A stretch of DNA of 64,000 nucleotides from Anaerolineae bacterium (lineage in GTDB: Bacteria > Chloroflexota > Anaerolineae > Aggregatilineales > Ch27). Position numbers and translations under genes: made by a program. Every line of letters begins with the position of its first letter. The first letter of the stretch is position 1. The stretch covers positions 71,168-135,167 of the forward strand of contig JABLXG010000007.1 in NCBI GenBank assembly GCA_013178165.1, in the 5' to 3' direction. The notes beneath the pieces were generated by a model. That model was given only the letters and a program-made list of their open reading frames with translations. It made no database searches and was not told the DNA's origin. This document shows positions 17,962-26,227 of this stretch, one piece after another.

Positions 17962-18645
17962 CTATTTGACCAGCCGCCAGGTCATATCTGCTTCTTCAAA
18001 GGCAAACACCTCGTTGCCCAGGCTGGTCAGCAGATGAATGCCGGGGCCGGGCACATAACGGCCAGCGCTATCCAGGTAGCCGCCAGCGCGATATTCGTAG
18101 GTCGTCACAAAGCCGTATTCCGGCGTTATCGCCCAGCCGACCAGATTGCGCACTTCTTCATCCTGCCGCCACAGCTTGCCAAAGCCACGCCGCGGCTGGA
18201 TGGTATCAGTAGGCGGAGTGAGTTCCGGATCGATCTCCACTTCGCCTTCAACAAAGGTATCGTCAAAGATCAGCCAGCGACCATGTTCGGTAGTACCTTC
18301 GTCATTGACCATGACCCAGATTTGGGTATTGGGCTGCAGCCAGAACATCCGTCCGTTCTGGAACACCTGCTCGGCCACCTGAATCTGCGTCACAACCGGC
18401 GTTGGCATAGCCGGGGTCGCTACCACTGTCAACGGGCCAAGACCAGCAGCCGGCGGAGTTGGCGTGGCGGAATTGCCGCTGCTGGCTTCTGATGTCTCCA
18501 CGGCCAGCGCGGTCAGGGTCGGCGGTTCATGGGTCGCCGTTAACACAATGTACACCTGCGTCTCAGGCGGACCGCTACAGGCGGCCGCCAGAAGGATTAA
18601 CGTCATCGCCACCAGGGCGAACAGCAACTTGCGCGATTCAATCAT
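17962..18645 (-). CDS. Lipoprotein of unknown function
   Basis: 227 residues from ATG 18645, preceded by GGGAGAG. The N-terminus MIESRKLLFALVAMTLILLAAAC has a typical lipobox ending at Cys23, so the mature protein is a membrane-anchored lipoprotein. A Thr/Pro/Ala-rich linker (about residues 30-75) leads to a compact domain (residues 80-227) containing RMFWLQPNTQIWVMVND and HGRWLIFDDTFVEGE, a beta-rich pattern that I do not recognise as a named family. It is expressed with the flanking genes on the minus strand. Confidence 0.8.
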   Translation of the reverse strand: MIESRKLLFALVAMTLILLAAACSGPPETQVYIVLTATHEPPTLTALAVETSEASSGNSATPTPPAAGLGPLTVVATPAMPTPVVTQIQVAEQVFQNGRMFWLQPNTQIWVMVNDEGTTEHGRWLIFDDTFVEGEVEIDPELTPPTDTIQPRRGFGKLWRQDEEVRNLVGWAITPEYGFVTTYEYRAGGYLDSAGRYVPGPGIHLLTSLGNEVFAFEEADMTWRLVK

Positions 18646-18755
18646 CGGGTCTCTCCCAGATCCATCGTCACACTGAGTCACCCCCCAACTCCCAAACTTC
18701 CCGCATTGTAACAGCCTTGTGAGCATACGAAAAGGCTGACTCTTCTGCCCGGCTG

Positions 18756-19349
18756 TTACCCTCCTCGAGCAGCGGCGTGCTCCTCGATCACCACCGTCTC
18801 GTACAGGTGCACCTCAACGTCAGGGCGTCGCCAGGCTCCAGCGGGCAAGCCCATCTTCTGGCACAGCATATCCAGAAAGCGATGGGGATCAGGGATTTTC
18901 TCCCAGACCTGTGGCAGGAATGTCGCCCTTCGTCCGCCGACCATCAGCACCACGCCATCCACGCCGGGCCGCAGCAACCGGGGAATGTCTTCCGGGCGGT
19001 CAAAAGCCAGCGGGCGCGGCGGAGTCAGGATCGAGATTTCAACCCGCAGGCCCGGCACTTCCTCACTACGCACCGGCATGAAGCGCGGATCGTAGAGAGC
19101 CGTCTGCACAGCCATAGCGCTCACTTCTTCCGCCAGCGGACGGCGGGCCGTCAGCGTCCCCGTGCACCCGCGCAGATCACCCTCGGCTGTGTACAGAGTC
19201 ACAAAACAGGCCCGCGGTCTGGTCAGCGCCGGCGGCAATCCGGCCAGGTCCAGCGGCGCAGGTTCCCGCCCAGCAGCTGCATCTTCCACAGCAGCGCGGG
19301 CGATCTTCAGCAGCGCAGCCTGCTCCTCAGGCGTGTACTCTTCGATCAT
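18756..19349 (-). CDS. amrA: AMMECR1-domain protein (AmmeMemoRadiSam system protein A type)
   Basis: 197 residues from ATG 19349, with GGGGAG 8 bases upstream. The AMMECR1 signature LRGCTGTL is present, with the typical following AVQTALYDPRFMPV and the core LRVEISILTPPRPL. It covers the whole AMMECR1 domain (about 180 residues). In many bacteria it is encoded beside a Memo-like protein and a radical SAM protein; neither is in this window. Its biochemical role is unknown. The next gene upstream, an alkaline-phosphatase-superfamily enzyme, ends about 57 bases before this start. Confidence 0.88.
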   Translation of the reverse strand: MIEEYTPEEQAALLKIARAAVEDAAAGREPAPLDLAGLPPALTRPRACFVTLYTAEGDLRGCTGTLTARRPLAEEVSAMAVQTALYDPRFMPVRSEEVPGLRVEISILTPPRPLAFDRPEDIPRLLRPGVDGVVLMVGGRRATFLPQVWEKIPDPHRFLDMLCQKMGLPAGAWRRPDVEVHLYETVVIEEHAAARGG

Positions 19350-19406
19350 CGGGTCTGCTCCCCGGGGCGTCTGCCCTGCCATGCCAATCTGCCTTATTGT
19401 AGCACG

Positions 19407-20330
19407 CTACGCGGGCGCGCCGTACAGCGCACGCAGAACCAACGGGGTCAGGTCAGTGAGATCACGCACGGAGGCTGCCAGCGCCGCATGCTCAGGACCG
19501 ACAAGCAATGTGGGAACGTCATTCTCGGTGTGACGCCGCGTGCTCAGGTCTTCCATATTGCCATGATCGCTGGTCACGATCAACAGGGCATCAGGTGGCC
19601 AGTCTGCCAGCAGCCCGGCCATCACCTGGTCAAAACGTTCCAGGAGCGCCACCGCCCGCTCAAACGGCCCGCGATGGCCCAGCACATCCGTTACCCAGGT
19701 GGAAAAGAAGGTCAGCGTCCGCTGTCGGGTGAGCGTTGCCAGCAACCGGCCTGCTTCTTCCGGCGCGTAAACCGGCGTATCAGTGTAGCCCAGTTCGCTG
19801 CGCCAGCCGTCGCCCGTCCAGTCAGGACTCATCGCCTGGCCCCGCCGCAACGCCGCCACATCCAGCAGCGGCAGCCCGGCGTTATGCACACACTGCTGGA
19901 TGGAGGACAGAAGCCGTTTCCCCCGGCTGACCGCCTGAAAAAAGCCAGGCGGATAGGCGTCGATCAGCGCTGCAGTTCCACCCCGTGCTACCACCTGCAT
20001 GAACAGATTATCCTCCGCCAGGATCGCCCGAATGCGGTCATCAGGGCGAGGGCCGTAGTGCTCGCCGATCTCCGCGGCTACGTTCCGGCCGGTCAGGATG
20101 GCCGCCTGCCCGGTGGCGCTCTGCGGGCGGCCAGTGACGCCCAGACGTGGATCAGTTGGCACAAAGCTGGCGCTCCCATTCTGGTGGCGGGGCCGATCGA
20201 TGAGCCAGCGCCCCCCGGCCAGGCTGTTGAGCAGCGGCATCTGCGCCACAGCAAACGGATTGTGGCGGGGATCATCCGCACCCAGGCCAATACCGTCCAG
20301 AAAGATGATCAGCACGTGGTTGACGGTCAC
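19407..20330 (-). CDS. Alkaline-phosphatase-superfamily metalloenzyme (phosphoglycerate-mutase-like)
   Basis: 307 residues from GTG 20330, where the protein begins VTVNHVLIIFLDGIGLG, the metal-binding Asp strand of this superfamily; the open frame extends 78 codons upstream but those residues are low-quality and cross the divergent promoter. The nucleophile Ser lies in RPQSATGQ, and the other metal ligands in VTDVLGHRG, TSDHGNMED and RRHTENDVPTLLVG, in the family order. No insertion domain typical of full 2,3-bisphosphoglycerate-independent mutase is present (that enzyme has about 510 residues), so it is a short superfamily member, possibly a phosphatase or phosphomutase. Divergent from the secreted repeat protein. 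Confidence 0.85.
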   Translation of the reverse strand: MTVNHVLIIFLDGIGLGADDPRHNPFAVAQMPLLNSLAGGRWLIDRPRHQNGSASFVPTDPRLGVTGRPQSATGQAAILTGRNVAAEIGEHYGPRPDDRIRAILAEDNLFMQVVARGGTAALIDAYPPGFFQAVSRGKRLLSSIQQCVHNAGLPLLDVAALRRGQAMSPDWTGDGWRSELGYTDTPVYAPEEAGRLLATLTRQRTLTFFSTWVTDVLGHRGPFERAVALLERFDQVMAGLLADWPPDALLIVTSDHGNMEDLSTRRHTENDVPTLLVGPEHAALAASVRDLTDLTPLVLRALYGAPA

Positions 20331-20409
20331 AAGACGGCGCTCCAGCCCTGCCGGGCACTCAGGTACTTTCCGGCCCCACTCCTCGCCTCGGATGGGACTA
20401 CAGGCATGG

Positions 20410-20437
20410 TTGCAGCAGGAAATACACCGAGTATGAT
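20410..20437 (+). promoter_or_regulatory. Putative promoter of the secreted repeat-protein gene
   Basis: -35 TTGCAG (20410-20415), 16-base spacer, -10 TATGAT (20432-20437), about 68 bases before ATG 20506. An imperfect hairpin with TGGCGC/GCGCCA arms and an internal run of seven T lies between it and the start (about 20450-20485). Its role is unknown. Confidence 0.45.
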
Positions 20438-20505
20438 GATAGTAGAGATAGTGGCGCCTGATTGTACCTTTTTTTGCGCCATCTACTGCAGATAAGGAAA
20501 GATCT

Positions 20506-23097
20506 ATGAAAGCTCCACGCTGCTTTGCCGTCTTCATGGTGGCGCTCACTATCTTCAGCGCCACTAGCCCGGTCCTGGCGCAGGGACTGGATCAGACCCT
20601 GAACTGGCCGGAAGTCGGTTTCGCGATCCGCTACCCGGCTGGCTGGGGCACCCAGGTCCCCGACGAACAGACCCGAATTCTGCTCTCCGACCCCGCCTTC
20701 GACGTCATCAACAGCGACGCACCACCTGATTCGCCCGCCGTTATCATCGCTGCCTTTTCATCCGAGATGGTCGGCGCGATAGGCTCACCGCAGGACGTTC
20801 TGAACGCGTTTGCCGGTGAATTTGGAGTAGAGGTAAGCACACCGCTGGCCATCACAGTGGCTGGCTTCCCGGCCCTGCGTATAAATGCTGCAGTACCGGA
20901 CTTTGTGGGATTCAGTTACGACATCGTTATCATCACCACCAACAACTATGCCTACATGGTAGCTGCAGTAGCTCCCACTGCTCAGGGATTCACCAGCCAG
21001 TTTGACAGCATGTTGCAGTCCATCACGATCAGCGAGTCGTCCTCTGGCGGCCCTACCAGCCCGACCAGCGGCCCAACAACCAGTAGCCCTGCCCAGGCAG
21101 TTACCACGCCGGTCAACGCCGTACGGATCACCCTCGACCAGACGCTGACCAACAACTGGAATGAAATCGACGCGGCTGAGCTGGTCGGGACAGATGCCAG
21201 CGGTGCCGAGATCCGCCAGTGGGCTATCCGCGCCGAGGCCACCTCGCAGTATGCCTCCAGCAGCTGGTCGGCCCAGCAGGCTACCGGTGCGCCCAACACC
21301 GCCACCTGCGGCGACAACAGCACCGCCTGGGCTTCCGCCACCGCCACCGGCCAGGACGCTCTGACTGTCTACTACGCCACGCCGGTCATCCCAACCCAGA
21401 TCAACATCTATCAGACCTTCAATCCCGGCGCGATCGTCCTGGTAGAAGTTCTCCCTGCTGACGGCTCCGCGCCGATCCCGGTCTTCAGGGGGTACGACTT
21501 GACCACCGCCTGCCCCGGCGTGTTGACCGTTGACGTCGGCGCAACTGTCGAGCCAGTAGTCCCGCCTGGAGGCGGCGCGCCGGTTGACACTGTACGGATC
21601 ACCCTCGACCAGGCGTTGATCAACAACTGGAATGAGATCGACGCGGTTGAGCTGGTCGGCACTGATTCCAGCGGTACGGAGATTCGCCAGTGGGCCTTCC
21701 GCGCCGAGGCCACCTCGCAGTACGCCTCCAGCAGCTGGTCAGCCCAGCAGGCTACCGGCGCACCCAACACCACCGGCTGCGGCGACTACAGCACCGCCTG
21801 GGCTTCTGCCACCGCCGCCGGCCGCGAAACCCTGACCGTACACTACCTCGTGCCAGTCTTCCCAACCCAGATCAACATCCACCAGACCTTCAACCCCGGT
21901 GCGATCGTCCTGGTAGAAGCTCTGCCGATCGATGGCTCTGCGCCGATCGTCGTCTTCAGCGGGCGGGATACTGCCACCGCCTGTCCCGGCATACTCAGCA
22001 TTCAGGTGCAGACTGCGGCAGCCCCTGGCGGCGAAGCGAGCCTGGCCTATGGCGACGCCGTCAGAGGCGCGATCAATAACGCCACCTACAGCCAGGACTG
22101 GACGTTCATGGGAAATGCCGGAGATGTCATCACCATCACCATGCAGACTGTCACCGGTGACCTGGACCCGTACCTTTACCTGCTTGACGCAGCGGGTAAC
22201 GAACTTGCCTACAACGATGACGCCGAAGATACCAGTATCGGCCAGTACAATGCCCAGATCGCCCGTTTCACCCTGCCCGCCACCGGCCTGTATACGATCC
22301 GCGCCACCCGCTTTGCCGAGGAGTCGGGCACCTCTAGCGGCGACTACCGGCTACGGCTGGAGGCCGGCGGGGTCGCTCAGCCCGGCGGAGCACCTGCGAC
22401 GATCGGCGGCGGCAGCATCAGCATAGGCCAGACCGTAACCGGCCAGATCAACAATACCACCTACGAGCAGGATTGGACCTTTGACGGCACAGCTGGCGAT
22501 ACCGTCACCGTCACCATGATCAGCACTGGCGGCGATCTCGACCCCTATCTGAGCCTGCTGGACAGCGCAGGAATGGAACTGGTCAGCAATGACGACTCTG
22601 TGATTCCTTTGCGCAACAGCCTGGATTCCCAGCTCTCGTTCATACTACCAGCGACCGGACGCTATGTCATCCGCGCTTCACGCTTCGCCGGATCGGATGG
22701 CTCAAGCAGTGGCACGTACGAGTTGACTCTGAGCGCCGGTGGGCCATTCTCCAGCAGCACGCCAATCAGTATCAACCAGACCGTCACGGGAGAGATCAGC
22801 AATACCTCTTTCGGCCAGGTATGGTCATTCGAAGGCCAGGCCGGCCAGGTGGTGGTCATCACCATGCGAGCTACCTCTGGCGACCTGGACTCAACCCTCA
22901 CCCTGATGGATGCTACCGGAGCGACATTGGACTACAACGATGATGCTGAAGACCCGGCTGTCGGCGGCTACAACGCCCAAATACCTCGCTACACCCTGCC
23001 AGCGTCCGGCACCTACTACATCTATGCTGCCCGCTATGGTGGTCAATCGGGTAGCACCAGCGGCCTCTACGAGCTAACCCTGGCGCAGAGCAAGTAA
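20506..23097 (+). CDS. Large secreted protein: N-terminal PsbP-like region, two tandem beta domains, three PPC domains
   Basis: 863 residues; AAGGAAAGATCT precedes the ATG. A signal peptide (residues 1-27, ending SPVLAQ) is followed by a PsbP/DUF1795-like domain (about 30-175), a Thr/Ser/Pro linker, and two near-identical repeats of about 138 residues (206-343 and 363-500) with NNWNEIDA.ELVG, W..RAEATSQYASSSWSAQQATGAPN and PTQIN(I)..TFNPGAIVLVE, a discoidin-like carbohydrate-binding pattern. Three PPC-type domains then follow (about 514-622, 634-745 and 750-863), each with QDWTF/VWSFEG, GDLD and ATGxYxIRA motifs. There is no C-terminal membrane anchor or sorting motif. Probably an extracellular adhesin or binding protein; the ligand is unknown. 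Confidence 0.88.
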   Translation: MKAPRCFAVFMVALTIFSATSPVLAQGLDQTLNWPEVGFAIRYPAGWGTQVPDEQTRILLSDPAFDVINSDAPPDSPAVIIAAFSSEMVGAIGSPQDVLNAFAGEFGVEVSTPLAITVAGFPALRINAAVPDFVGFSYDIVIITTNNYAYMVAAVAPTAQGFTSQFDSMLQSITISESSSGGPTSPTSGPTTSSPAQAVTTPVNAVRITLDQTLTNNWNEIDAAELVGTDASGAEIRQWAIRAEATSQYASSSWSAQQATGAPNTATCGDNSTAWASATATGQDALTVYYATPVIPTQINIYQTFNPGAIVLVEVLPADGSAPIPVFRGYDLTTACPGVLTVDVGATVEPVVPPGGGAPVDTVRITLDQALINNWNEIDAVELVGTDSSGTEIRQWAFRAEATSQYASSSWSAQQATGAPNTTGCGDYSTAWASATAAGRETLTVHYLVPVFPTQINIHQTFNPGAIVLVEALPIDGSAPIVVFSGRDTATACPGILSIQVQTAAAPGGEASLAYGDAVRGAINNATYSQDWTFMGNAGDVITITMQTVTGDLDPYLYLLDAAGNELAYNDDAEDTSIGQYNAQIARFTLPATGLYTIRATRFAEESGTSSGDYRLRLEAGGVAQPGGAPATIGGGSISIGQTVTGQINNTTYEQDWTFDGTAGDTVTVTMISTGGDLDPYLSLLDSAGMELVSNDDSVIPLRNSLDSQLSFILPATGRYVIRASRFAGSDGSSSGTYELTLSAGGPFSSSTPISINQTVTGEISNTSFGQVWSFEGQAGQVVVITMRATSGDLDSTLTLMDATGATLDYNDDAEDPAVGGYNAQIPRYTLPASGTYYIYAARYGGQSGSTSGLYELTLAQSK
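21121..22005 (+). repeat. Two direct in-gene repeats of about 414 bases
   Basis: Copies at 21121-21534 and 21592-22005 align with a constant 471-base offset and no indels that I can see (both begin GTACGGATCACCCTCGACCA). They encode the tandem discoidin-like domains. High DNA identity suggests a recent duplication or ongoing gene conversion. Confidence 0.85.
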
Positions 23098-23115
23098 AGG
23101 ATCCCAGCACTGTTT

Positions 23116-23149
23116 CAGGGGGCGATCTTCGCTTGAAGATCGCCCCCTG
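23116..23149. terminator. Long hairpin after the secreted-protein gene
   Basis: A perfect 15-bp inverted repeat (CAGGGGGCGATCTTC at 23116-23130, loop GCTT, matching arm 23135-23149) begins 18 bases after the stop codon. No clear T run follows on either strand, so it may end transcription inefficiently, stabilise the mRNA 3' end, or both. Confidence 0.6.
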
Positions 23150-23162
23150 CTGGATTATACGG

Positions 23163-23325
23163 GGTACTGTATCCTTTTCGGTTGAAATTCGTGGAATGGT
23201 TTTCATGTTCCTGCAACAGAATGAAGTCGCGTGTCATTTTGAGAGAAAATACACATGCGATTTGGTGCTTAGATGGGCAACCTTCCAACCGGCATCTGAA
23301 TTTCAACCGCGAAAGATACACTACC
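23163..23325. mobile_element. 163-bp MITE-like element with inverted repeats and 8-bp target duplication
   Basis: Imperfect terminal inverted repeats of 28 bases (23163-23190 and 23298-23325) match at 24 of 28 positions; both start GGTA, and the inner 11 bases GGTTGAAATTC are identical. The element is flanked by direct copies of TTATACGG (23155-23162 and 23326-23333), consistent with an 8-bp target-site duplication. The interior (23191-23297) is about 45% GC by hand count, lower than the neighbourhood, and encodes nothing. This is the pattern of a non-autonomous element mobilised by a transposase elsewhere. It lies just downstream of the 23116-23149 hairpin. No second copy was noticed in the window. 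Confidence 0.75.
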
Positions 23326-23367
23326 TTATACGGCATCGGTCGCCAGGCCAGCCGTACTCCGGTACAC

Positions 23368-23395
23368 TTGAGCCGCGGCCCTGATCCTCTACAAT
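23368..23395 (+). promoter_or_regulatory. Putative promoter of the roadblock gene
   Basis: -35 TTGAGC (23368-23373), 16-base spacer, -10 TACAAT (23390-23395). Transcription would begin near 23402, which makes the in-frame ATG at 23402 an unlikely start and supports ATG 23438. It lies 43 bases beyond the MITE-like element. Confidence 0.5.
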
Positions 23396-23437
23396 AGACT
23401 GATGACGGCATCAATTGTGAGCACGGGAAGTAGCAGG

Positions 23438-23830
23438 ATGTACCGCTCGGAAGCCCTTGGAGAGATTCTCAGGAGCCTCAAAGAAGGCCAGCGCGGGGTG
23501 CAGGCCGCGGTTGTACTGAGCGTGGAAGGGTTGCTCGTCGAAGCCTACCCTCCCGACACCAGTGCGGACAGCCACATCAACCCCACCAGCAGCCCGCAGG
23601 TCGCAGCCATGGCCAGCGTCATGGCCGGCCTCTCCCGTCGCACGCTGGAGCGCCTGGCCCAGGGGGCGCTGCAACGCCTGCTGGTGCAGGGCGAAGAAGG
23701 TGTGCTGCTGATCTATCCCTGTGGGCGCAACTTCCTGGCCGTGCTTGTTGATCGGGATGCCCGCCTGGCCCCCGTGATCACTGCGATGAACGCCAAGACC
23801 CCCCAGCTTCAGGCCATCCTGGAACGCTGA
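23438..23830 (+). CDS. Roadblock/LC7-domain protein
   Basis: 130 residues from ATG 23438 (GGGAAG 7 bases upstream). The sequence covers one roadblock/LC7 domain: EILRSLKEGQRGVQAAVVLSVEGLLVEAYPP, PQVAAMASVMAGLSRRTLERL, and GVLLIYPCGRNFLAVLVDRDARLAPV. Bacterial members such as MglB regulate small Ras-like GTPases or act as scaffolds. No MglA-like GTPase is encoded nearby, so the partner is unknown. Convergent with the MBL-fold gene, 7 bases apart. Confidence 0.85.
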   Translation: MYRSEALGEILRSLKEGQRGVQAAVVLSVEGLLVEAYPPDTSADSHINPTSSPQVAAMASVMAGLSRRTLERLAQGALQRLLVQGEEGVLLIYPCGRNFLAVLVDRDARLAPVITAMNAKTPQLQAILER

Positions 23831-23837
23831 AGCTACT

Positions 23838-24482
23838 TCAGAACGGGCCGCGTGTCAAAAATGGGTTGCTGGCCCGCTCCGCGCCAATGGTCGTCAGCGG
23901 CCCGTGGCCGGAAGCTACCGTAAAGGCGTCGCCCAGCGGCAGCAATTGTTCCCGGATCGAACGCAGCAACAGGTCATAGTCCCCGCCGGGCAGGTCCGTC
24001 CGCCCGATGCTCCCCTGGAACAGGCAATCGCCACTGAAGACCGTCCGGGCGGCGGGCAGCACGTAGCTGACATGGCCGGGCGTATGTCCCGGCGTGAACA
24101 GCACGCGCAGGGATAGGCCATCAACCGTGATCTGCTCGCCGGCCACAACAAAGCTGTCTGGCTCCGGAGCCGGGGGGAGTTCCAGCCCGAAGAGTTGCCC
24201 GGTCAACGCCATGGTCTGCAACACCGGCAGGTCGGCCTCGTGCAGGCAGAAGGGCGCTCCGGTTGCCTGGCGCAGATCATCCGCCGCCAGCACATGATCG
24301 AAGTGGGCGTGGGTCGCCAGAATCTGGTGAACTGTCCATCCATGCGCCTTGACCGCCTGCAGGATCGCCGCTGCATCATCAGCTGGATCGATCACCACTG
24401 CCGCGCCGGACCCAGTATCAGCGACGATGTAGCAGTTAGTCTGCACAATACCCAGTGTAAGCGTCACTATCTCAATAGCCAT
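23838..24482 (-). CDS. MBL-fold metallo-hydrolase (glyoxalase II-like)
   Basis: 214 residues. The metallo-beta-lactamase motif THAHFDHVLAADDL (HxHxDH) is intact, followed by the second ligand set GHTPGHVSYVL and FSGDCLFQGSIGRTDLPGGD, and SGHGPLT with the last His. The small size and the C-terminal GPLTTIGAERASNPFL are typical of YcbL/glyoxalase-II-like hydrolases that act on thioesters such as hydroxyacyl-glutathione or analogues. The ATG overlaps the murJ stop region by 11 bases, so translation is probably coupled to murJ. Confidence 0.88.
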   Translation of the reverse strand: MAIEIVTLTLGIVQTNCYIVADTGSGAAVVIDPADDAAAILQAVKAHGWTVHQILATHAHFDHVLAADDLRQATGAPFCLHEADLPVLQTMALTGQLFGLELPPAPEPDSFVVAGEQITVDGLSLRVLFTPGHTPGHVSYVLPAARTVFSGDCLFQGSIGRTDLPGGDYDLLLRSIREQLLPLGDAFTVASGHGPLTTIGAERASNPFLTRGPF

Positions 24483-26133
24483 CGACCTGCGCCTCTTCGC
24501 TATCCAGCAGCACCGGCGCCGCCTGTTCGTCGCGTGCGCCGCGCCGCAGCAACATCACCATCGCCTGGCGGATCTCGCCCATCCCCAGCAATAATGCAGC
24601 GCCGACATAGACGGCGCCACCAACCACCACTACTGCTACGACACGGACAACCAGTTCCAGTTTCTCACCGGTATCCTGCCCGAAGCCCGCCGCCGCCAGC
24701 GCCGCATCCAGGGCCAGAATCACAACGGCCATCGCCACACTGGCCAGCGCCGAGCGGGTCAGCGTCCCCAGCACCACCGGGCCGTTCAGACCGTGCCAGC
24801 GTCGCCGCAGGATGATCATTAGCATGGTCACTTCGACGCCGATCGCCGCCGAATTCGCCAGCGCCAGCGCCCCTACACCTAGCACCGGCGCTAGCAGGAG
24901 CGCCACCAGCACCCCGAACACCGCCCCGGTCACTGCCGCCAGCAGCGGGGTCAGCGTATCCTTATCCGCATAAAAGCCGCGCGCCGTGATCTCCAGTACA
25001 GAATGAAGGATGATCCCGATGGCAAAGAACTGCAACGCGCTATAGACCATATCCGTGGCGCTGGCGTCAAAGGCCCCGCCTTCCAGCAGGGCGATGCCCG
25101 GCCTGCCCACCAGCAACAGCCCCACCGCGGACGGGATCGTGGCCACCAGGATGAAGCGCAGCGCCCCGGCAAAAGCCCGGCGTTTGCCAGTCTCATCGCC
25201 CAGCTCGCTGAGCGCCGCCAGGGTGGGGAAAATCACGAATCCCATGGCCGTCCCGATCAACGTCTGCGGGATCTGCATCAGCTTCCAGCCCCAGTCAAAG
25301 GCACTGACCGCTCCTTCCCCCAGCCGCGACGCAATGTTGTTCGCCACCAGGAAGTTGAAGCTGACCACGCCCAGACCCAGCAGACGCGGGATCATCAGCA
25401 CGATCACCCGGCGCAGGTTGGGATCGCGCCAGCCCAGCTCCGGCCACCACCGCGCCCGGTAATGAATCAGGCCCGGCAATTGAATGCTGAAGTGCAGGGC
25501 CGCACCCAGCACCGCGCCCCAGGCCACCCCGTAAATATCAAAGCGATCCAGCAAAAAGACGATCCCGAAGAGCAGACCCAGGTCCTGCAGAATCGGGGCC
25601 AGCGCTGGCAACAGGAAATGGCTATGGCTGTGCAGAATGCCCTGGAAGATACCGCTAACGGAGAAGATCAGCGTGGAAAGCAGCAGGATGCGCATCAGCG
25701 CCGCCGCCTGCCCCACCTGTTCCGGCGGGAAGCCCGGCGCCAGGAAGGTGTGCACCAGCCACGGTGCCAGGATAAAGGCAAAGAGACTGAGCGTCGCCGT
25801 CACCACGAAGATCGTATTGATCACATGGCTGGCCAGCTTCCAGGCGTCGATACGTGCCCGGCGGGCCAGCAAGCCGCTGAAGACCGGGATGAACGCATAC
25901 CCCAGCGCCCCGCCGCCGATCATGAGGACCAGCAACTCCGGGATGCGGTTGGCCGTGATGTACGAATCCCAGCGGGTATCCAGCCCGATCTTGCGGGCGA
26001 TGATGAAGGTTTGCAGCAGGCTGATCGCCTTGGCCGCACCAAAAGCGATCATCAGCAACACAGTAGAACGCGCCAGATGCCCCAGCGTGGTATGCGCTGC
26101 ATCCGTTACCGGCGCGTCAGGCTTTGCGCTCAT
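24472..26133 (-). CDS. murJ: MurJ/MviN-family lipid flippase
   Basis: 553 residues from ATG 26133 (GGGAG 7 bases upstream). There are about 13-14 hydrophobic segments. Family landmarks include STVLLMIAFGAAKAISLLQTFIIARKIG at the N-terminus, GGGALGYAFIPVFSGLLARRA, ILLLSTLIFSVSGIFQGILHS, and NFLVANNIASRLGEGAVSAFDWGWKLMQIPQTLIGTAMG, all typical of MviN. It probably flips lipid II across the cytoplasmic membrane for peptidoglycan synthesis; MOP-superfamily polysaccharide flippases are the alternative. uppP at 52777 acts in the same lipid-carrier cycle. Confidence 0.9.
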   Translation of the reverse strand: MSAKPDAPVTDAAHTTLGHLARSTVLLMIAFGAAKAISLLQTFIIARKIGLDTRWDSYITANRIPELLVLMIGGGALGYAFIPVFSGLLARRARIDAWKLASHVINTIFVVTATLSLFAFILAPWLVHTFLAPGFPPEQVGQAAALMRILLLSTLIFSVSGIFQGILHSHSHFLLPALAPILQDLGLLFGIVFLLDRFDIYGVAWGAVLGAALHFSIQLPGLIHYRARWWPELGWRDPNLRRVIVLMIPRLLGLGVVSFNFLVANNIASRLGEGAVSAFDWGWKLMQIPQTLIGTAMGFVIFPTLAALSELGDETGKRRAFAGALRFILVATIPSAVGLLLVGRPGIALLEGGAFDASATDMVYSALQFFAIGIILHSVLEITARGFYADKDTLTPLLAAVTGAVFGVLVALLLAPVLGVGALALANSAAIGVEVTMLMIILRRRWHGLNGPVVLGTLTRSALASVAMAVVILALDAALAAAGFGQDTGEKLELVVRVVAVVVVGGAVYVGAALLLGMGEIRQAMVMLLRRGARDEQAAPVLLDSEEAQVDGY

Positions 26134-26167
26134 CAGCAGACTCCCGGTTGCAAGCGATCCTTCAAGC

Positions 26168-26193
26168 AAAAGGGCACGGCCACACCCGTGCCC
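26168..26193 (-). terminator. Intrinsic terminator of the C39-peptidase/TPR gene
   Basis: Minus strand: stem GGGCACGG / CCGTGCCC (26172-26193, 6-base loop) followed by TTTT (26168-26171), 35 bases after the stop at 26228. Confidence 0.8.
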
Positions 26194-26227
26194 TGGATAG
26201 TATCACCATCTCATGCGCCCGGCAGCC

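Noticed and set aside
23402-23437. Upstream start of the roadblock gene at 23402
   Set aside because: The predicted promoter would start transcription at about 23402, and a ribosome site is found only for ATG 23438.
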